A stretch of DNA of 6,291 nt from an uncultured Eubacteriales bacterium. Its GTDB lineage: Bacteria > Bacillota > Clostridia > Oscillospirales > Acutalibacteraceae. The DNA is taken from the NCBI GenBank assembly GCA_900317215.1, contig ONFW01000192.1, positions 1-6,291 of the forward strand. The letters run 5' to 3'. Below, in pieces: positions 1 to 6,052 of the stretch (position 1 is its first letter; each line of letters opens with the position of its first letter). Below the pieces are notes generated by a model, which worked only from the letters and a program-made list of their open reading frames with translations, was not told where the DNA came from and made no database searches. A program made the position numbers and the translations under genes.

Positions 1-318
1 CCCGAAACCGTTGCGGATATGAGGGTCGTGACCGAGGATTTCTGCCGCAGGTGGCAAAGTGAAGCGGAAAACGCCTATGATAAGCTGTATAAGGCTCTTG
101 AGGATATGCCTGCAGAGCAGGAAAAGCTTGCCCAATCTCAGGAGCAATGGCACTCTGAGCTTGAAGAAACCGAGCAGAGCTTTATCATGGAGGCCTCGGG
201 AAACGGGACATACGGTATGCTGGCTGCGGATTCCGCAATGATGAATTACTACAAGAGCAGAGCCGCTGTGCTGTATCATCAGATATACCTTCTCAACGGC
301 AGCTTTGAAATGACCTGA
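1..318 (+). CDS. LprI/DUF1311-like protein, C-terminal part (5' end outside window)
   Basis: The reading frame is open from base 1 to a TGA at 316-318, so this is the last ~105 residues of a longer protein; the ATG at 19 has no good ribosome binding site and is probably internal. The visible part is helical and charged. Its layout recalls the lysozyme-inhibitor LprI N-terminal family (DUF1311): a helix with an L-x-x-S-Q-x-x-W motif (LAQSQEQWHSELEE), a Gly/Thr turn (GNGTYG), then a helix ending in SRAAVLYHQI. That family is extracytoplasmic and often lipid-anchored or secreted; any signal sequence would lie upstream of the window. Classical members carry paired cysteines, and only one Cys is visible here, so lysozyme inhibition should not be assumed. 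The next gene, a lipoprotein, starts 25 nt downstream on the same strand, suggesting one envelope-related transcript. The assignment is by pattern only. Confidence 0.6.
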   Translation, partial: PETVADMRVVTEDFCRRWQSEAENAYDKLYKALEDMPAEQEKLAQSQEQWHSELEETEQSFIMEASGNGTYGMLAADSAMMNYYKSRAAVLYHQIYLLNGSFEMT

Positions 319-343
319 TATGATACTGGGAGAGGAACTGCAT

Positions 344-838
344 ATGAAAAAGAGAATAATAAGCCTTCTTGCCTTGATACTTGCGGCTGTATCACTGTTG
401 ATGCTTACTGCAGGCTGTGATCTTGAGGCGCACAAGAAAAACGACAGCTATGTTTCCGATGTCAAGAACCTTGTAAACGATACCGTGAATTATACAAGAA
501 GGCTCAAACAGCAGGATGAAGCCTTTGAAAGCAAAGACAGCGAGAAGCTGAGAGGCTATCTTCTTGCTGCTGATGACCTTATCAATACTCTTGAGCAGAT
601 ACAGAAGCTCCGTCCGACTGACGAATTTGATGAAATGAACGACAGGCTCAGGACAGCAGCGGAAGCTGCCATGAACAATATAACTCAGATAAGATCCTTT
701 GTGGCTTATGCAAGCGAGAGCGGAGATGACGGGATCTATAAACGGGAAAAGGAAAACTACCTCCAGAACTACATGGCGTACTATGACGAGATGAAGGAGC
801 TTTCCTCGGAGATACAGACCTATTGGAGAAATGCCTGA
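344..838 (+). CDS. small helical lipoprotein of unknown function
   Basis: This encodes 164 residues starting at the ATG at 344, chosen because GGGAGAGG (328-335) lies 8 nt upstream and MKKRII begins a textbook lipoprotein signal. The in-frame ATG at 320 would add eight non-signal residues ahead of it. The signal is a KKR n-region, a hydrophobic stretch at about residues 5-21, and a lipobox TAGC with the lipidated cysteine at Cys25. The mature part (26-164) is hydrophilic and almost entirely predicted helix or coiled coil, rich in Lys, Glu, Asp and Tyr, with no other cysteine and no enzyme motif. It should be anchored on the outer face of the cytoplasmic membrane. The layout resembles small helical lipoproteins such as the Bacillus DUF6376 type, but I cannot confirm homology. 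It probably shares a transcript with the LprI-like gene just upstream and is followed directly by a hairpin terminator. Confidence 0.8.
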   Translation: MKKRIISLLALILAAVSLLMLTAGCDLEAHKKNDSYVSDVKNLVNDTVNYTRRLKQQDEAFESKDSEKLRGYLLAADDLINTLEQIQKLRPTDEFDEMNDRLRTAAEAAMNNITQIRSFVAYASESGDDGIYKREKENYLQNYMAYYDEMKELSSEIQTYWRNA

Positions 839-860
839 CGTTCCGACGTGCAAAGCTCAA

Positions 861-904
861 AAAAGGGACTGCATGCAGTGATATTCTGCGGCAGTCCGTT
901 TTTA
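861..904 (+). terminator. intrinsic terminator after the lipoprotein gene
   Basis: GGACTGC (866-872) pairs perfectly with GCAGTCC (891-897). Inside, GCAG (875-878) can pair with CTGC (886-889) to lengthen the stem past a small bulge. A run of T follows (899-903). An A run before the stem (859-864) could let it work weakly in the other direction too. It lies 27 nt after the lipoprotein stop and ends that transcript before the lexA promoter. Confidence 0.85.
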
Positions 905-931
905 TTCTTGCGGTTACGCACCGGCGGGGGT

Positions 932-960
932 TTGCTTTTTTTCGGAGATAGTGGTATAAT
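932..960 (+). promoter_or_regulatory. sigma-A-type promoter of lexA
   Basis: The -10 is a perfect TATAAT (955-960) with an extended-10 TGG in front (952-954). The -35 is TTGCTT (932-937), with an optimal 17-nt spacer. A second TATAAT follows at 964-969, just 3 nt after the first. The region has no GAAC-N4-GTTC SOS box. A 6-bp inverted repeat, GATAGT (947-952) and ACTATC (973-978), brackets the -10 and the probable start of transcription. Confidence 0.8.
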
Positions 961-978
961 ACATATAATAATACTATC

Positions 979-987
979 GGCGGTGAG
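979..987 (+). promoter_or_regulatory. ribosome binding site fixing the GTG start of lexA
   Basis: GGCGGTGAG matches the anti-Shine-Dalgarno complement (GGAGGTGA) except for one internal base. GGCGG (979-983) sits 7 nt before GTG 991, the right spacing, but 19 nt before the in-frame ATG at 1003. This favours the GTG. Confidence 0.7.
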
Positions 988-990
988 ATC

Positions 991-1578
991 GTGAAGAATA
1001 TAATGACTGAGAGCAGACAAAGAATACTTGACTATCTTAATGAATCGGCGGCTGAAGGTATCATGCCTACCGTAAGGGAGATATGCGCGGCTACGGGAAT
1101 GAAGTCCACAGCCACTGTGCATTCTCATTTAAAGGTGCTTGAGGAAAACGGGTATATCTCAAGAACAAAGGGACACCGTTCTATCAAAATGCAGGGAACA
1201 GAGCCCTCAGTAAATGTGCCTGTTGTGGGAAGGGTCACTGCCGGACTTCCGATCTATGCGTTTGAGGATATTACGGGCTATATTCCCTTTCCTGCGTCAA
1301 AAGCAAGAGGAAGAGAGCTTTTCGGTCTTAATGTCAAAGGCGAGAGCATGAGAGATATCGGGATCTATGACGGAGACATTGTGGTTTGTGAGAGAACTCC
1401 CGTTGCCGAGAACGGAGACATCGTTGTGGCGCTGATAGGTGATGAGGCAACGGTGAAAAGCTATTTCAGGGAGGACGGACATTACAGACTCCAGCCTCAT
1501 AATCCCGATTTCGAGCCGATAATAACCGATGAGCTGAGTGTTCTCGGAAGGGTTATATCACTTTACAGAGAATATTGA
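991..1578 (+). CDS. lexA: LexA repressor, SOS response regulator and self-cleaving protease
   Basis: This encodes 195 residues, a normal LexA length, from a GTG start. LexA binds as a dimer to SOS operators in the cytoplasm and cleaves itself when RecA-ssDNA filaments form after DNA damage. The N-terminal winged helix (about 6-66) contains TVREICAATGMKSTATVHSHL (27-47), very close to the Bacillus subtilis LexA (DinR) recognition region and unlike the E. coli one. The C-terminal S24 peptidase domain (about 75-195) has the Ala84-Gly85 cleavage site in VTAGLP, the nucleophile Ser119 in GESM and the general-base Lys156 in ATVKSY, so self-cleavage should be intact. It has its own promoter and lies between terminated or separately promoted genes. 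A phage repressor or UmuD-like protein is unlikely because the LexA-type HTH and the full-length protease domain are both present. Confidence 0.95.
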   Translation: MKNIMTESRQRILDYLNESAAEGIMPTVREICAATGMKSTATVHSHLKVLEENGYISRTKGHRSIKMQGTEPSVNVPVVGRVTAGLPIYAFEDITGYIPFPASKARGRELFGLNVKGESMRDIGIYDGDIVVCERTPVAENGDIVVALIGDEATVKSYFREDGHYRLQPHNPDFEPIITDELSVLGRVISLYREY

Positions 1579-1603
1579 AAAAGAAAAAGGGATATACTAT
1601 TAT
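1575..1603 (+). promoter_or_regulatory. probable promoter of the LRR-Gx transporter unit
   Basis: TTGAAA (1575-1580, 5 of 6 to consensus) and TATTAT (1598-1603, 5 of 6) are separated by exactly 17 nt. The -35 overlaps the lexA stop codon. I see no terminator between lexA and the next gene, so read-through from lexA is also possible. The AT-rich setting makes chance matches likely enough to limit confidence. Confidence 0.5.
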
Positions 1604-1640
1604 TTAAAGGAATTTTCAGAATAAAGGGTGATAAGATCTG

Positions 1641-3350
1641 ATGTTCGGATTTGTAATGAATAAACGCAGGCTGAGACGTATCCTTGCCGCTGTGCTGATG
1701 CTGATGATAACAGCGTCGGTCTTTGTCTGCGGAAACCCGCTCAGCGTAAGGGCTGCGGAAATAATCGACAACGGAGACTATGTTTTCCGTGTGCTTGAGG
1801 ACGGCAAGACCGCTGAGATCGTGAACTATAACGGAAAGAGCCTCTATGTATCCGTGCCGGCTTCAGTGGATAAGTATAAGGTCACAAGGGTGGGAACAGC
1901 CGCCTTTATGTCAAACAAGACTATAAAGGAGGTCGAGGTCCCCGGATCTGTTGAGGTGATAGGGTCAAATGCCTTTGCGGGCTGTGCGGGTCTGAAAAAG
2001 CTTGAAATTAAGGGCAGTGTTGAGACTGTTGGCGAGTGTGCCTTTATCAACTGCTCTTCGCTTGAGACTGTCGTGATACGCGAGGGAGTGCTCAATATCC
2101 TCGATTCGGCTTTTTCAGGCTGTAAGCTTCTTAAAAGCATAGAGCTTCCTGAAAGCATCATCAAAATAGGAAAGTACGCATTTTTTAATTGCGGCTCACT
2201 TGAGAAGATCACTGTCCCGTTGACGATAAAGGAGCTCGGCGGCTATGCCCTCGAAGGGACAAAATGGATGAAGGATCAGAAAACAGAGTTCATTACCGTT
2301 GCAAACGGAATACTTATAAAATATACGGGAAAGGAAAAGGCAAAAAGCCTGCCGAATACGATCAAGCAGATCGGAGATTACGCTTTTTCGGGGAATACGG
2401 AGCTTACTACCATTCTTCTTCCCAATACTGTAACAAGGGTCGGACAGTCTGCGTTTGAGGGATGTACCTCTCTGAGTGAGATCACATTGCCGCCGTCTGT
2501 AATTTCAATAGGCTCGAGAGCCTTTTACGGCTGTGAGTCGCTATCCTCAGTTGAGCTTCCTTCAAAGCTCAAGGAGCTTTCGGAAGAGGTGTTCGGCTGC
2601 TGCACCGGTCTGAATGGCATTACTGTTCCCGGAAATATTGAGAAGATAGGCAAGTGTGCTTTTGCGGAATGTACTAAGCTGCGAAGCCTGAAGCTGCAGA
2701 ACGGTATAAAGGTGATAGGAGCTCTTGCGTTTGACAAATGTGCTTCTCTGGGAAGGGTCGTGCTTCCGGAGTCTGTCAAGGAGCTGCAGGACGTTGCCTT
2801 TTCCGAGTGCATCAATCTGACAAGGGTTGAATTCAACGGCGATACCGAGCTGGGAATAGGAGTCTTTTTCAATTGTAAAAGCTTGTCTGAGGTCGTTTTT
2901 TACAGGACGCCTTCCAATATCAGCGAATACGCCTTTACGGGAACGGGAAATCTGACCTTCTACAGCGATCAGGGAGTGTATGTTGAGGATTACGCAAGAA
3001 GGATAAAGGCGTCAAGCGAGAATGTTAAAAATCTTCCTCCTTATGAGGATAAGGGTATTGCGGAAAAGCCTGTGGAGGATAACGGGGGCGGATTCTCGGG
3101 AACATATACCTTTATCGTTATAATGATCGTTTTAGTGGATGTCGGGCTGATAGTTGTATTAAGCATTTATCTTCTTTTCTTCAACAGAAAAAAGAAAAAG
3201 AAAAAGCAGGCTCATGCTGCAGCGCCGGAAAAGGGTGTTGGTGAAGGCAGGGTAGAAGCACCTAAAAGAGCCGAGGCTCCCTCAAAGGATAATCCGCGTG
3301 AAAGACCACACAGGGGCGGGGACGGCAGCAGACCTGAACGAAAGAACTGA
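1641..3350 (+). CDS. membrane-anchored BspA-type leucine-rich-repeat surface protein
   Basis: This encodes 569 residues. The start at ATG 1641 is supported by AAAGGGTGAT (1623-1632), 8 nt upstream; the in-frame ATG at 1656 (residue 6) is too far from that site. Residues 6-39 are a signal peptide: RRLRR n-region, hydrophobic core, and cleavage near VRAA (36-39). Residues about 81-455 hold about 15 LRR_5 (Treponema pallidum/BspA-type) repeats of about 23 residues, each with an A-F-x-x-C-x-x-L core such as NAFAGCAGL. Residues about 206-238 (GTKWMKDQ to ILIKYTGK) form the insertion often seen in this family. A single membrane helix (about 491-514) is followed at once by a hexalysine stop-transfer (517-522) and a basic, Pro-rich tail to 569, so the repeats face outward and the tail inward. 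BspA-type LRRs generally mediate protein or surface binding; no ligand is evident. The Gx transporter gene begins 15 nt later. Confidence 0.92.
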   Translation: MFGFVMNKRRLRRILAAVLMLMITASVFVCGNPLSVRAAEIIDNGDYVFRVLEDGKTAEIVNYNGKSLYVSVPASVDKYKVTRVGTAAFMSNKTIKEVEVPGSVEVIGSNAFAGCAGLKKLEIKGSVETVGECAFINCSSLETVVIREGVLNILDSAFSGCKLLKSIELPESIIKIGKYAFFNCGSLEKITVPLTIKELGGYALEGTKWMKDQKTEFITVANGILIKYTGKEKAKSLPNTIKQIGDYAFSGNTELTTILLPNTVTRVGQSAFEGCTSLSEITLPPSVISIGSRAFYGCESLSSVELPSKLKELSEEVFGCCTGLNGITVPGNIEKIGKCAFAECTKLRSLKLQNGIKVIGALAFDKCASLGRVVLPESVKELQDVAFSECINLTRVEFNGDTELGIGVFFNCKSLSEVVFYRTPSNISEYAFTGTGNLTFYSDQGVYVEDYARRIKASSENVKNLPPYEDKGIAEKPVEDNGGGFSGTYTFIVIMIVLVDVGLIVVLSIYLLFFNRKKKKKKQAHAAAPEKGVGEGRVEAPKRAEAPSKDNPRERPHRGGDGSRPERKN

Positions 3351-3365
3351 TATCGGAGGAGAACG

Positions 3366-3971
3366 ATGCACGGCAAGCTTCAAGGTACAAAAAGGCTCAC
3401 GGCAATAGCTCTGCTTCTGACTGTCGCCTTTATTCTGAGCTGGCTTGAAATGATACTGTCCTTTCCTATGGCTGTTCCGGGGATAAAAATAGGGCTTGCG
3501 AATCTTGCAATACTGTTTACTCTGTATTACTGCGGAGCAGGCGACGCTCTGTTTGTACTCACAGGAAGACTTGTTCTCAACGCAGTGCTTTTCGGAAATG
3601 CCTCTTCCCTGATATTCAGTGCCGCAGGCGGGTTTCTGAGCTTTATCGTGATGTGTGTCTGTAAAAGGCTCTTCGGTAGACATATAGTATACGTCAGTAT
3701 TTTTGGGGGAGTCTTTCACAACATTGGTCAGCTCATTGCCGCGAGCATTGTGCTTTCGACACCGTTTGCTGCCTATGCGCCATATCTTATTATAGGCGGT
3801 ATCGCAGCGGGATTCTTTAACGGTATCGTTGTTAGCCGTCTGCTGAAAAGCAGACCGTTCCGAAGGGATGATGAACATTCTGACGGCGAGGCGGAAAACT
3901 CTTGCGACAGGGAAGAAAGCGACACATCCCACAGCCTGGAAGAAAATGCAGGAGCAGATAAAAATGAATAA
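3366..3971 (+). CDS. Gx transporter family membrane protein (PF07456) with an acidic tail
   Basis: This encodes 201 residues, with GGAGG (3355-3359) 6 nt before the ATG. The hydrophobic part (about 10-160) has five or six membrane segments and family hallmarks: VPGIKIGLANLAILF (38-52), GRLVLNAVLFGN (67-78), a Gly-rich AAGGFLSFIVM (86-96), and GGVFHNIGQLIAAS (114-127). The family is often labelled heptaprenyl diphosphate synthase component I in databases, but it resembles S-components of vitamin or metabolite uptake systems (ThiW-like) and has no prenyltransferase motifs. The substrate is unknown. Often its neighbours are FMN-binding, NusG-like or ApbE flavin-related genes; none is in this window. 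After the last helix, residues 168-201 form a hydrophilic acidic tail (14 acidic and 2 basic residues), which I do not recall as a usual family feature. It probably shares a transcript with the LRR gene and is followed by a strong terminator. Confidence 0.85.
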   Translation: MHGKLQGTKRLTAIALLLTVAFILSWLEMILSFPMAVPGIKIGLANLAILFTLYYCGAGDALFVLTGRLVLNAVLFGNASSLIFSAAGGFLSFIVMCVCKRLFGRHIVYVSIFGGVFHNIGQLIAASIVLSTPFAAYAPYLIIGGIAAGFFNGIVVSRLLKSRPFRRDDEHSDGEAENSCDREESDTSHSLEENAGADKNE

Positions 3972-3975
3972 GAAT

Positions 3976-4020
3976 ACGGGTCAGCTCATGACGTCATGTC
4001 ACGGGCTGACCCGTTTTTTA
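3976..4020 (+). terminator. strong terminator between convergent transcripts
   Basis: A perfect 10-bp stem, ACGGGTCAGC (3976-3985) with GCTGACCCGT (4005-4014), is followed by six T (4014-4019). The 19-nt loop contains a 12-bp perfect palindrome, CATGACGTCATG (3987-3998). The stem starts 4 nt after the Gx transporter stop. On the minus strand it is followed by a broken T-rich stretch, so it may also stop the histidine kinase transcript, whose stop codon lies 38 nt to the right. Confidence 0.9.
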
Positions 4021-4057
4021 TATAGTCCGGCTGTTTTCCGTTTGAGGGGATCATTCT

Positions 4058-5263
4058 TTACAGTGTGACGGTAAAGCAGATCCATTTGCCGTATTCGCTT
4101 TGAGCGCTGATTTTTCCGCCGTTGGCCTCTGCACTTGCCTTTGCAATAGCAAGTCCGAGTCCGTAACCGCCTGAGCTGCTGTTTCTTGCCTCGTCACGAC
4201 GGTAGAATCTCTCAAATATCTTGTTCAGCTTATCCTTCGGAACTCCTTCGCCCGTGTTGTAGACCTCTATTATTTTTTTGCTTGATCTTGTGTATAGCCT
4301 TGCCCTGATAAGCCCGTGCTCGTCCGAGTATTTTACGGCATTGTCCAATAATATGGTTATTATATGCCTGATCTGACTTTGATCTCCCTTGTATTTGATA
4401 TCGGGTGCGGCATCGACCTCAAGCTGCTTTCCAAGCTCAAAGACCCTGCTCTCAAAGGGAAGTACTGTCTGCAGAAAAACATCAGTGAGATTGAATTCCG
4501 TCATAACGGGCTTATGACCCGTTTTATCGTCAAGACGTGCAAGACACAGAAGCTCGTTTACAAGCTCGTTCATTCTCGTTGTTTCAGAGCGTATGTAGCC
4601 GAGCCATTTATTCTCTCCGGTTTCTGTTTCGAGCACATCGGTGTTTGCGCTAATTACGGCAAGGGGGGTCTTAAGTTCGTGACTTGCATTGGATATGAAC
4701 AGCTTTTGCTTATCAAAGGTCTCCTTTACAGGCTTGACAAGCCAGAAGGCAAGCGCTATCGAAAGCAGGAAGAAGCCAAGGATAGTGAGAAGACCGATCA
4801 GGGAGGTGGAATAGAGAAGATTCTTCTGTATCTGATTGTATGTCCTGATATCCATGAAGACGATTATCCTGCCGTATAGCTTGGGCTGGATATAGAAGGC
4901 ATAGTTGCCAAGCTCTCCGTAGCTCTGACCTGTGTTTAGCGCTTCGTTGGCATAGCTTATTATCTCTTCCTGTTCTATCTCCACCGTTCTTGATAGAATG
5001 ACCCTTCGCACGTTATAAAAATGATCTACCTGTATCGAAAAGCAGTCCGTAAAGCCCGACTGTGAATCACTGTATGGGTCTATGCTCTCAAAGTCGGAGG
5101 GAAGAAAGCCGTCGTTGTCGGCGATCCTTATTATCTTGGTCTCTATTTCGCTGCGGTTTCTTGATGTCTCGATCGCATTGATCGAAAACATGATACCGAA
5201 CACGGCAAGGGTGAGAATGAGAGTGATGACAATGATTATCTTTGCTCGAAGTTTATTTATCAT
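4058..5263 (-). CDS. two-component sensor histidine kinase, HisKA/HATPase_c type
   Basis: This encodes 401 residues from the ATG at 5263-5261. That ATG overlaps the response regulator stop as ATGA and is preceded by GGAAGGTG; an in-frame TTG six codons earlier (5281) has weaker support. The protein has a first membrane helix (about 8-28), an extracytoplasmic region of about 120 residues (29-148) that I cannot assign to a known sensor fold, and a second helix (about 149-176). There is little room for a HAMP linker before the DHp helix with SHELKTPL, whose His195 is the phosphoacceptor. The ATP-binding domain has the N box LLDNAVKYS (Asn308), the G1 region NTGEGVP (336-342), the F box FERFYRRD and the G2 box GGYGLGLAIA (365-374). 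All catalytic elements are present. It should autophosphorylate in response to an envelope signal and phosphorylate the regulator encoded just upstream. The stimulus is unknown. Confidence 0.93.
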   Translation of the reverse strand: MINKLRAKIIIVITLILTLAVFGIMFSINAIETSRNRSEIETKIIRIADNDGFLPSDFESIDPYSDSQSGFTDCFSIQVDHFYNVRRVILSRTVEIEQEEIISYANEALNTGQSYGELGNYAFYIQPKLYGRIIVFMDIRTYNQIQKNLLYSTSLIGLLTILGFFLLSIALAFWLVKPVKETFDKQKLFISNASHELKTPLAVISANTDVLETETGENKWLGYIRSETTRMNELVNELLCLARLDDKTGHKPVMTEFNLTDVFLQTVLPFESRVFELGKQLEVDAAPDIKYKGDQSQIRHIITILLDNAVKYSDEHGLIRARLYTRSSKKIIEVYNTGEGVPKDKLNKIFERFYRRDEARNSSSGGYGLGLAIAKASAEANGGKISAQSEYGKWICFTVTL

Positions 5264-5934
5264 TTTGCACCTTCCAGGCAATAGCCTATGCCGCGTCGTG
5301 TTTTTATCTGTACCTTTGAATGGAGCATGGCAAGCTTCTTTCTGAGGAAGGAAATGTATACCTCGACGTTATTGTATTCATTCTCGTCATCGCTGCCCCA
5401 TATCTTTGTCACGAACTGCTCCTTTGTGATGATCTGACTTGAGTTGGAAATGAGCATTTCGAGCATCTGAAACTCCTTCCTTCCGAGAACGACAGCTCCG
5501 TTGCCGCAGATCAGCTCGCCCTTTTTGAGATCAAGGGTTATATCCCCGTATTTCGGGTTGATATCTGGAGCTGCGTTTCTGCGCCTTGTCATCGCGCGTA
5601 CCCTTGCGAGGAGCTCGCCCGTTGAAAATGGCTTGGTCATATAATCATCTGCGCCGCAGTCGAGCCCCTTTATCTTATCGTCGGTTTCGGATCTTGCCGT
5701 GAGAAGGAGAACGGGAGTATCAATTTCCTTGACCCTTAGATAAGACAGCACGTCAAGACCGTTCATTTCCGGCAGCATGATATCGAGTATAATGCAGTCA
5801 TAATCACCGCTCAGAGCAAGCTCAAGTCCTTTCTTTCCGTCGTTCGCTATATCCACATTATATTTTTCTTTTCTGAGAATAGCACCCACAGCCTCGGCAA
5901 GTCCTGTTTCGTCTTCAACAACAAGCACGGTCAT
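5260..5934 (-). CDS. OmpR/PhoB-family response regulator
   Basis: This encodes 224 residues from the ATG at 5934-5932, with GGAGGG (5941-5946) 6 nt upstream. The receiver domain (1-116) has the acidic pair Glu7-Asp8, the phosphoacceptor Asp51 in LDIMLPEMNG, the switch Thr79 in LLLTAR and Lys101 in TKPF, so it should be phosphorylatable. The C-terminal winged-helix domain (about 126-222) contains LGRKEFQMLEML (150-161), a recognition helix near NVEVYISFLRKKL (189-201) and the terminal wing RRGIGYCL (213-220). It is a DNA-binding transcription regulator controlled by the kinase encoded immediately downstream, with which it overlaps by 4 nt (ATGA), implying coupled translation and near-equal synthesis. 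I cannot name the regulon. The family is large, and motifs alone do not separate CiaR-, PhoP- or VanR-like members. Confidence 0.95.
   Translation of the reverse strand: MTVLVVEDETGLAEAVGAILRKEKYNVDIANDGKKGLELALSGDYDCIILDIMLPEMNGLDVLSYLRVKEIDTPVLLLTARSETDDKIKGLDCGADDYMTKPFSTGELLARVRAMTRRRNAAPDINPKYGDITLDLKKGELICGNGAVVLGRKEFQMLEMLISNSSQIITKEQFVTKIWGSDDENEYNNVEVYISFLRKKLAMLHSKVQIKTRRGIGYCLEGAK
5268..5275 (-). promoter_or_regulatory. ribosome binding site of the kinase gene within the regulator's last codons
   Basis: On the minus strand GGAAGGTG lies 4 nt before the kinase ATG (5263-5261), inside the final codons of the response regulator. Together with the ATGA stop/start overlap it supports translational coupling and decides against the TTG at 5281. 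Confidence 0.7.
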
Positions 5935-5967
5935 TTGCGACCCTCCATTCTGTGTTTTTCATATAGT

Positions 5968-5997
5968 ATTATATTACATTTCCCTATCCGAGTGCAA
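5968..5997 (-). promoter_or_regulatory. probable promoter of the two-component operon
   Basis: On the minus strand a perfect TATAAT -10 (5973-5968) has a weak TTGCAC -35 (5997-5992) at 18-nt spacing. It lies 33 nt before the regulator ATG, leaving a short leader that holds the GGAGGG site. The weak -35 would be compatible with activation by a regulator, possibly the encoded one, but I see no clear pair of direct repeats for an OmpR-type box. Confidence 0.6.
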
Positions 5998-6052
5998 TAA
6001 AAAAATCTCCGTTGCCATTGCAAGGATCATTACATTTTTTACGAGTAATTCT

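Noticed and set aside
320..343. Upstream ATG start for the lipoprotein, overlapping the preceding stop region
   Set aside because: It would put eight extra residues before a textbook lipoprotein signal, and the ribosome binding site at 328-335 lies downstream of it.
392..853. 153-codon minus-strand open frame opposite the lipoprotein gene
   Set aside because: The plus-strand frame has a proper ribosome binding site, signal peptide and lipobox; the antisense frame has none of these and crosses the signal-peptide region.
1394..1405. GAAC-TCCC-GTTG, one base off a Gram-positive SOS box
   Set aside because: It lies inside the lexA protease-domain coding sequence, far from any promoter, and has an incorrect last base.
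3282..3932. 216-codon minus-strand open frame opposite the Gx transporter gene
   Set aside because: It is antisense to a well-supported membrane protein gene, its product is low in hydrophobic structure with scattered Cys/Lys/Ser, and it has no ribosome binding site or family resemblance.
3366..3971. Heptaprenyl diphosphate synthase component I (hepS) as the product name
   Set aside because: This is a common database label for PF07456, but the protein is an integral membrane protein with S-component-like features and no prenyl-synthase chemistry visible.
3990..3997. TGACGTCA, identical to a eukaryotic CRE core
   Set aside because: The setting is clearly bacterial and the site sits in a terminator loop; the resemblance is coincidental.
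4364..4879. 171-codon plus-strand open frame inside the histidine kinase gene
   Set aside because: It is a shadow of the kinase, whose catalytic motifs are all intact on the minus strand; no promoter or convincing start signal.
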